Both the position numbers and the translations under genes were made by a program. DNA of 64,000 nt, taken from assembly GCA_015501075.1 (NCBI GenBank), contig JADNYJ010000002.1, positions 1,178,001 to 1,242,000 of the forward strand. The letters run 5' to 3'. The notes below the pieces were generated by a model. It did not search any database and had not been told where the DNA came from. It saw only the letters and a list, made by a program, of their open reading frames with translations. Within the stretch, counting starts at the first letter, position 1. Each line of letters opens with the position of its first letter. This DNA comes from Gymnopilus junonius (lineage: Eukaryota > Basidiomycota > Agaricomycetes > Agaricales > Galerinaceae). Shown piece after piece: positions 61,123 to 64,000 of this stretch.

Positions 61123-63499
61123 TCAGTAGGCGAATCTGAAATCCAACCGCTCATTCCCAGTGTCTTTCGTGGTCTCTAGGTATTCCTGTTGCTCCTGTGA
61201 CCTATGTTAGACAAAATCCGAATTATCAACGGAGGAGTAAACTTGCCTTGGGTGACATTAAACTCCAGACCTTCTCTCGTCTGGCATTCATGGCGCGATA
61301 AAAGAAGAAGTTGATGGCATATAAGCATATGTTCATGCAACAGATAGCAATGAGATCCCTGTTTCCGCGTTTGTCTGTAAATAGGTGTGTTAATTTCTAT
61401 TGCAATGACCAGACAGGACGGATTTACAGAGAGGTTTGTCATCAGCTCGGTAGATGTTGGCCTGAAATTTTGACAATGAGCTTAATTACTCGAATAGTTC
61501 TCACAGGACATACCGAAATAATTGCGCCAGTCTGCACACAAATGTTATATATACTGGCTGAAATTGTCCTGTGGAAACAAATTATCAGTTCAATTTATCA
61601 GCTTCAGGAAGTTCATTCAACGAACCTAGTCCGAACACTGAATGAATTTCTCGAAGCCCACGCGACTTGGATGGGATGAACGTATGGATATCCTGCGATC
61701 AAGCTGACGACTGCGAAGTATGCCCATTGAGAGGTATGGGAATTAAATTTGTATAGCGTGATTAGGAGTGGCAAGGCCCAGAACTGTAGCACAACTGTTG
61801 CTGCTACTCGGCTATTGATCGCCTCGCTGACGAAGGCCATTACCAAGAGTCCTATCATGCCAAGGGCAATATATGGTACACTCAAAAGGTTCGTTTGTTG
61901 AGTCGTAAAACCGAGGTTTCTGAGGGACAGGGTGAGATAGGTTTGTGGCGGAACGACGGGAACTGGGAATAACCATCATTAGTAGCTGATCCCGAGGTGA
62001 AGGACTAAAAATGTACCCATATGTGAAATTCCGAGGGCGTAAATTGGCCAGAGCCTCCAGTCCTTGATAGCCTCCCAGATCATCCCAGGTGTCAGACCCT
62101 CGCGGTTATGCATATCTGATTTCGACGGGTCATCCCTCAAAATTCTAAGATGACACAAGTTCAATCAGTATACCCTCAATCCAATGATCGAGACCTGCCT
62201 GTTGACCATGATGACTTCTTCTCTGATAAATTTTCGGAGTGAGCCAGAACTGTATTTTCTTACAGAAATAAACGTACCGTTCAGTAAACCAGCCTTTAGG
62301 CCTGTACCATGCCTTCGTTTGTGTTGGGCCAGGAGGCATCAGTGCAAAAGAAAGAAGGCCAACCAAGAGGGTGAACCCTCCTTCAATGAGAAACAGGTAT
62401 CGCCATCCTGCTCTCCCATGGTCTCCCCGAAGCTTGAGGATACCGGTGGACATAAATGCGCTCACCATGTCGGAACTGTAATTGGACACCCAAAACCAAG
62501 CAAGTCTGATAGGCACTGTTGTGGCAAATTTATCAGAACGTAGGTTTTTAAATGGTCGAACCACGAACTTACATTCTGTCTTGGTGTAGAAATAGGACAG
62601 GTAAAGAACGACGTCAGGAATAAAGCCTCCTTGCATAAAGCCCAGTAGACATCTATGAGAACATTCGACATTGACCCAAGCGACAGTACACTCAAGGAAA
62701 GCACATACCTGCACGCCAAAAAGCTGCCTTTACCCGAGAGCCAAAACTGGGATAGAGAGACCAGACTCCAAAGAACCATCTTAGGATGGTCTATATCAGC
62801 AAGAATGTCGCGAGTGAAACAAAGTGCCAAAACTTACCTGACAAGGAATCCAAACATCAGGCCCAACCCGTTTTGATACCAACTGAGATGGTAGCTCTGA
62901 ATATTTCGAGTCAGTGGATGTTCAAAGCACGGCTATTGGAGCAAGCACCTGCACACAGAAAACAAAGACGGAAGAGTATATTTCCGAGGTTAAAATCGTT
63001 CGTGGTGAGGTGGAGATCGTTCAGGAAGTTGTCCGAATTAGCTTGTGAGATATTGCTGCGATCGAGTTCGAGCGAGAAGAACATGATGAAAGCCCAGACC
63101 ATTATACGAAAATCAATCTTCCGAACAATTTTCTATCATGTGCCGCATAACAGAGTGAGCAAAATTGCTATGAAACAAAATAACAGGAAGATAATATACC
63201 TTTTCTTCTCGCCATGTCCAGCGGGCCAGGGGATCAAAACGATGGGTATTTTCGTATTGAGGGGGAGGGCGATAAACCTCAAGGGTGGTCGGATCATCGA
63301 AAACAGATGGCTGGGTAGCAATTGCATTCAAGTCGAGCTTATCTCGCCTCCAGAACGCGAAGGCTCTAGTGATAGAACCTGGTTCCACAGGGGCGCCTAG
63401 CTCTGGCACATCTTCGGAAGAAGCTTGAGACAGTTTCTCATCGTCAATGCTGCTAGATGGTTCCTTGTACTTCTTGTTCTCCAAAAGAGTGGTGGACAT
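61123..63499 (-). CDS. MFS permease, Dal5/Tna1 (ACS) family
   Basis: A 12-helix major facilitator transporter of the anion:cation symporter family (allantoate, nicotinate or related organic acids). After a charged N-terminus from ATG 63497-63499, [20 protein letters not shown] and [20 protein letters not shown] are typical of Dal5-like permeases, as are [60 protein letters not shown] and [20 protein letters not shown]. The second half has [26 protein letters not shown] and a family-typical end, [20 protein letters not shown] then DFRFAY, TGA at 61123-61125. That end is reached through an intron with a GC donor (61195-61246). About a dozen introns. The substrate cannot be told. Confidence 0.9.
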
Positions 63500-64000
63500 G
63501 GCTTGTGAAAGCAGAAGGTACCGAGCGACGAGCGAAGGGAGCTGAAGGGTGAAAGCTCCATTTCGATGGTGCAAGTTCTATTTATCGTCTACTCTACGCT
63601 GCGTTTGGGATGAGAAAAAAATCTGTATGTGGGTAAATCACACAATTTTAGAAGGGAGATTAAGAATGATATCTAACTGAGCACGCATTGCGCATTTGAG
63701 CTGGAGGATGGCGCAACCCCACATACCAAAAAGGGTGTTTTGCTTACCAAATCAAGAAGGAAGGTGTAATCTCGATCATCTAAAAATATAACACGCATGC
63801 ACTGTACCTCTGCCGCCAAGCCGCCTGCATGAAAACCAGGAAAAACCGATAGCCGTTAGGGTGGAGCTAGACCTGTGTTAAGACCAAAGGAACATGCTGG
63901 AAAGCAGATACGTGGGTCCTGTCAATGAGAGTGGATGCTTTCCTTGGTATTGTAACACATTTTACTATTAGTGGAAAGATTTACACTTGGATCTTATAGG
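63500..64000. other. Region upstream of the permease gene
   Basis: The permease promoter and leader (minus strand) and 400 bases of unassigned DNA to the window edge. A pyrimidine-rich stretch (on the minus strand) just upstream of the ATG is the expected leader. No frame or RNA is recognisable. Confidence 0.35.

Overview
This is nuclear DNA of a filamentous basidiomycete, most likely an Agaricomycete. The genes are dense, lie on both strands and are cut by many short GT-AG introns of about 45-65 nt (a few use GC donors). The coding set is typical for the group: a Dopey protein, a chitin-synthase activator, Exo84, a PDR-type ABC pump, a GH128 glucanase and a Dal5-type permease. Nothing bacterial, viral or CRISPR-like is present. 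Exon boundaries were set by hand from splice signals and family knowledge, so gene ends are firmer than individual introns.

Layout. 1-0.36 kb: 3' end of an unrecognised gene. 0.7-7.5 kb: DOP1 homologue (+), with clustered reading-frame breaks. 7.7-9.0 kb: Ssp120/nucleobindin-like EF-hand protein (-). 9.4-10.6 kb: GH128 glucanase (-). 10.6-20.5 kb: accessory-looking stretch with a full PDR ABC transporter (+, 13.2-19.1 kb) between two gene-poor flanks, each with a diverged inverted repeat. 20.5-22.5 kb: TPR protein gene (-) with apparent lesions. 22.7-31.2 kb: prefoldin 1 (-), Snu114 (+), calnexin (+) and tRNA-dihydrouridine synthase Dus2 (+). 31.3-35.9 kb: 3-methylcrotonyl-CoA carboxylase alpha (-) and a zinc-less MDR oxidoreductase (-). 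36.0-38.1 kb: gene-poor, with an intron-containing tRNA-Trp and a probable tRNA relic. 38.1-42.7 kb: Skt5/Chs4 (-) and Exo84 (+), divergent from 68 bp. 42.9-48.0 kb: Baeyer-Villiger/FMO-type monooxygenase (-) and a Dbl-domain RhoGEF (-). 48.4-54.0 kb: AP-3 delta subunit (+) and a germinal-centre (Ste20) kinase (-). 54.4-57.1 kb: a doubtful small gene and a CDF metal transporter (-). 57.9-64 kb: a small secreted Ser/Thr-rich protein (+), a fucosyltransferase-like type II membrane protein (+) and a Dal5/Tna1-type permease (-).

How it fits together. There is no operon or biosynthetic cluster. Many genes serve the secretory and endomembrane system (DOP1, Ssp120, calnexin, Exo84, AP-3 delta, Skt5, the fucosyltransferase-like protein) or polarity and septation (RhoGEF, GCK kinase, Skt5, Exo84), but their proximity may be chance. 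I found no convincing undescribed system. The most unusual signals are the frame breaks in DOP1 and the TPR gene, the two inverted-repeat elements around the ABC transporter, the intron-bearing tRNA-Trp with a neighbouring relic, two 19-nt micro-exons, and the very tight Skt5/Exo84 divergent promoter.
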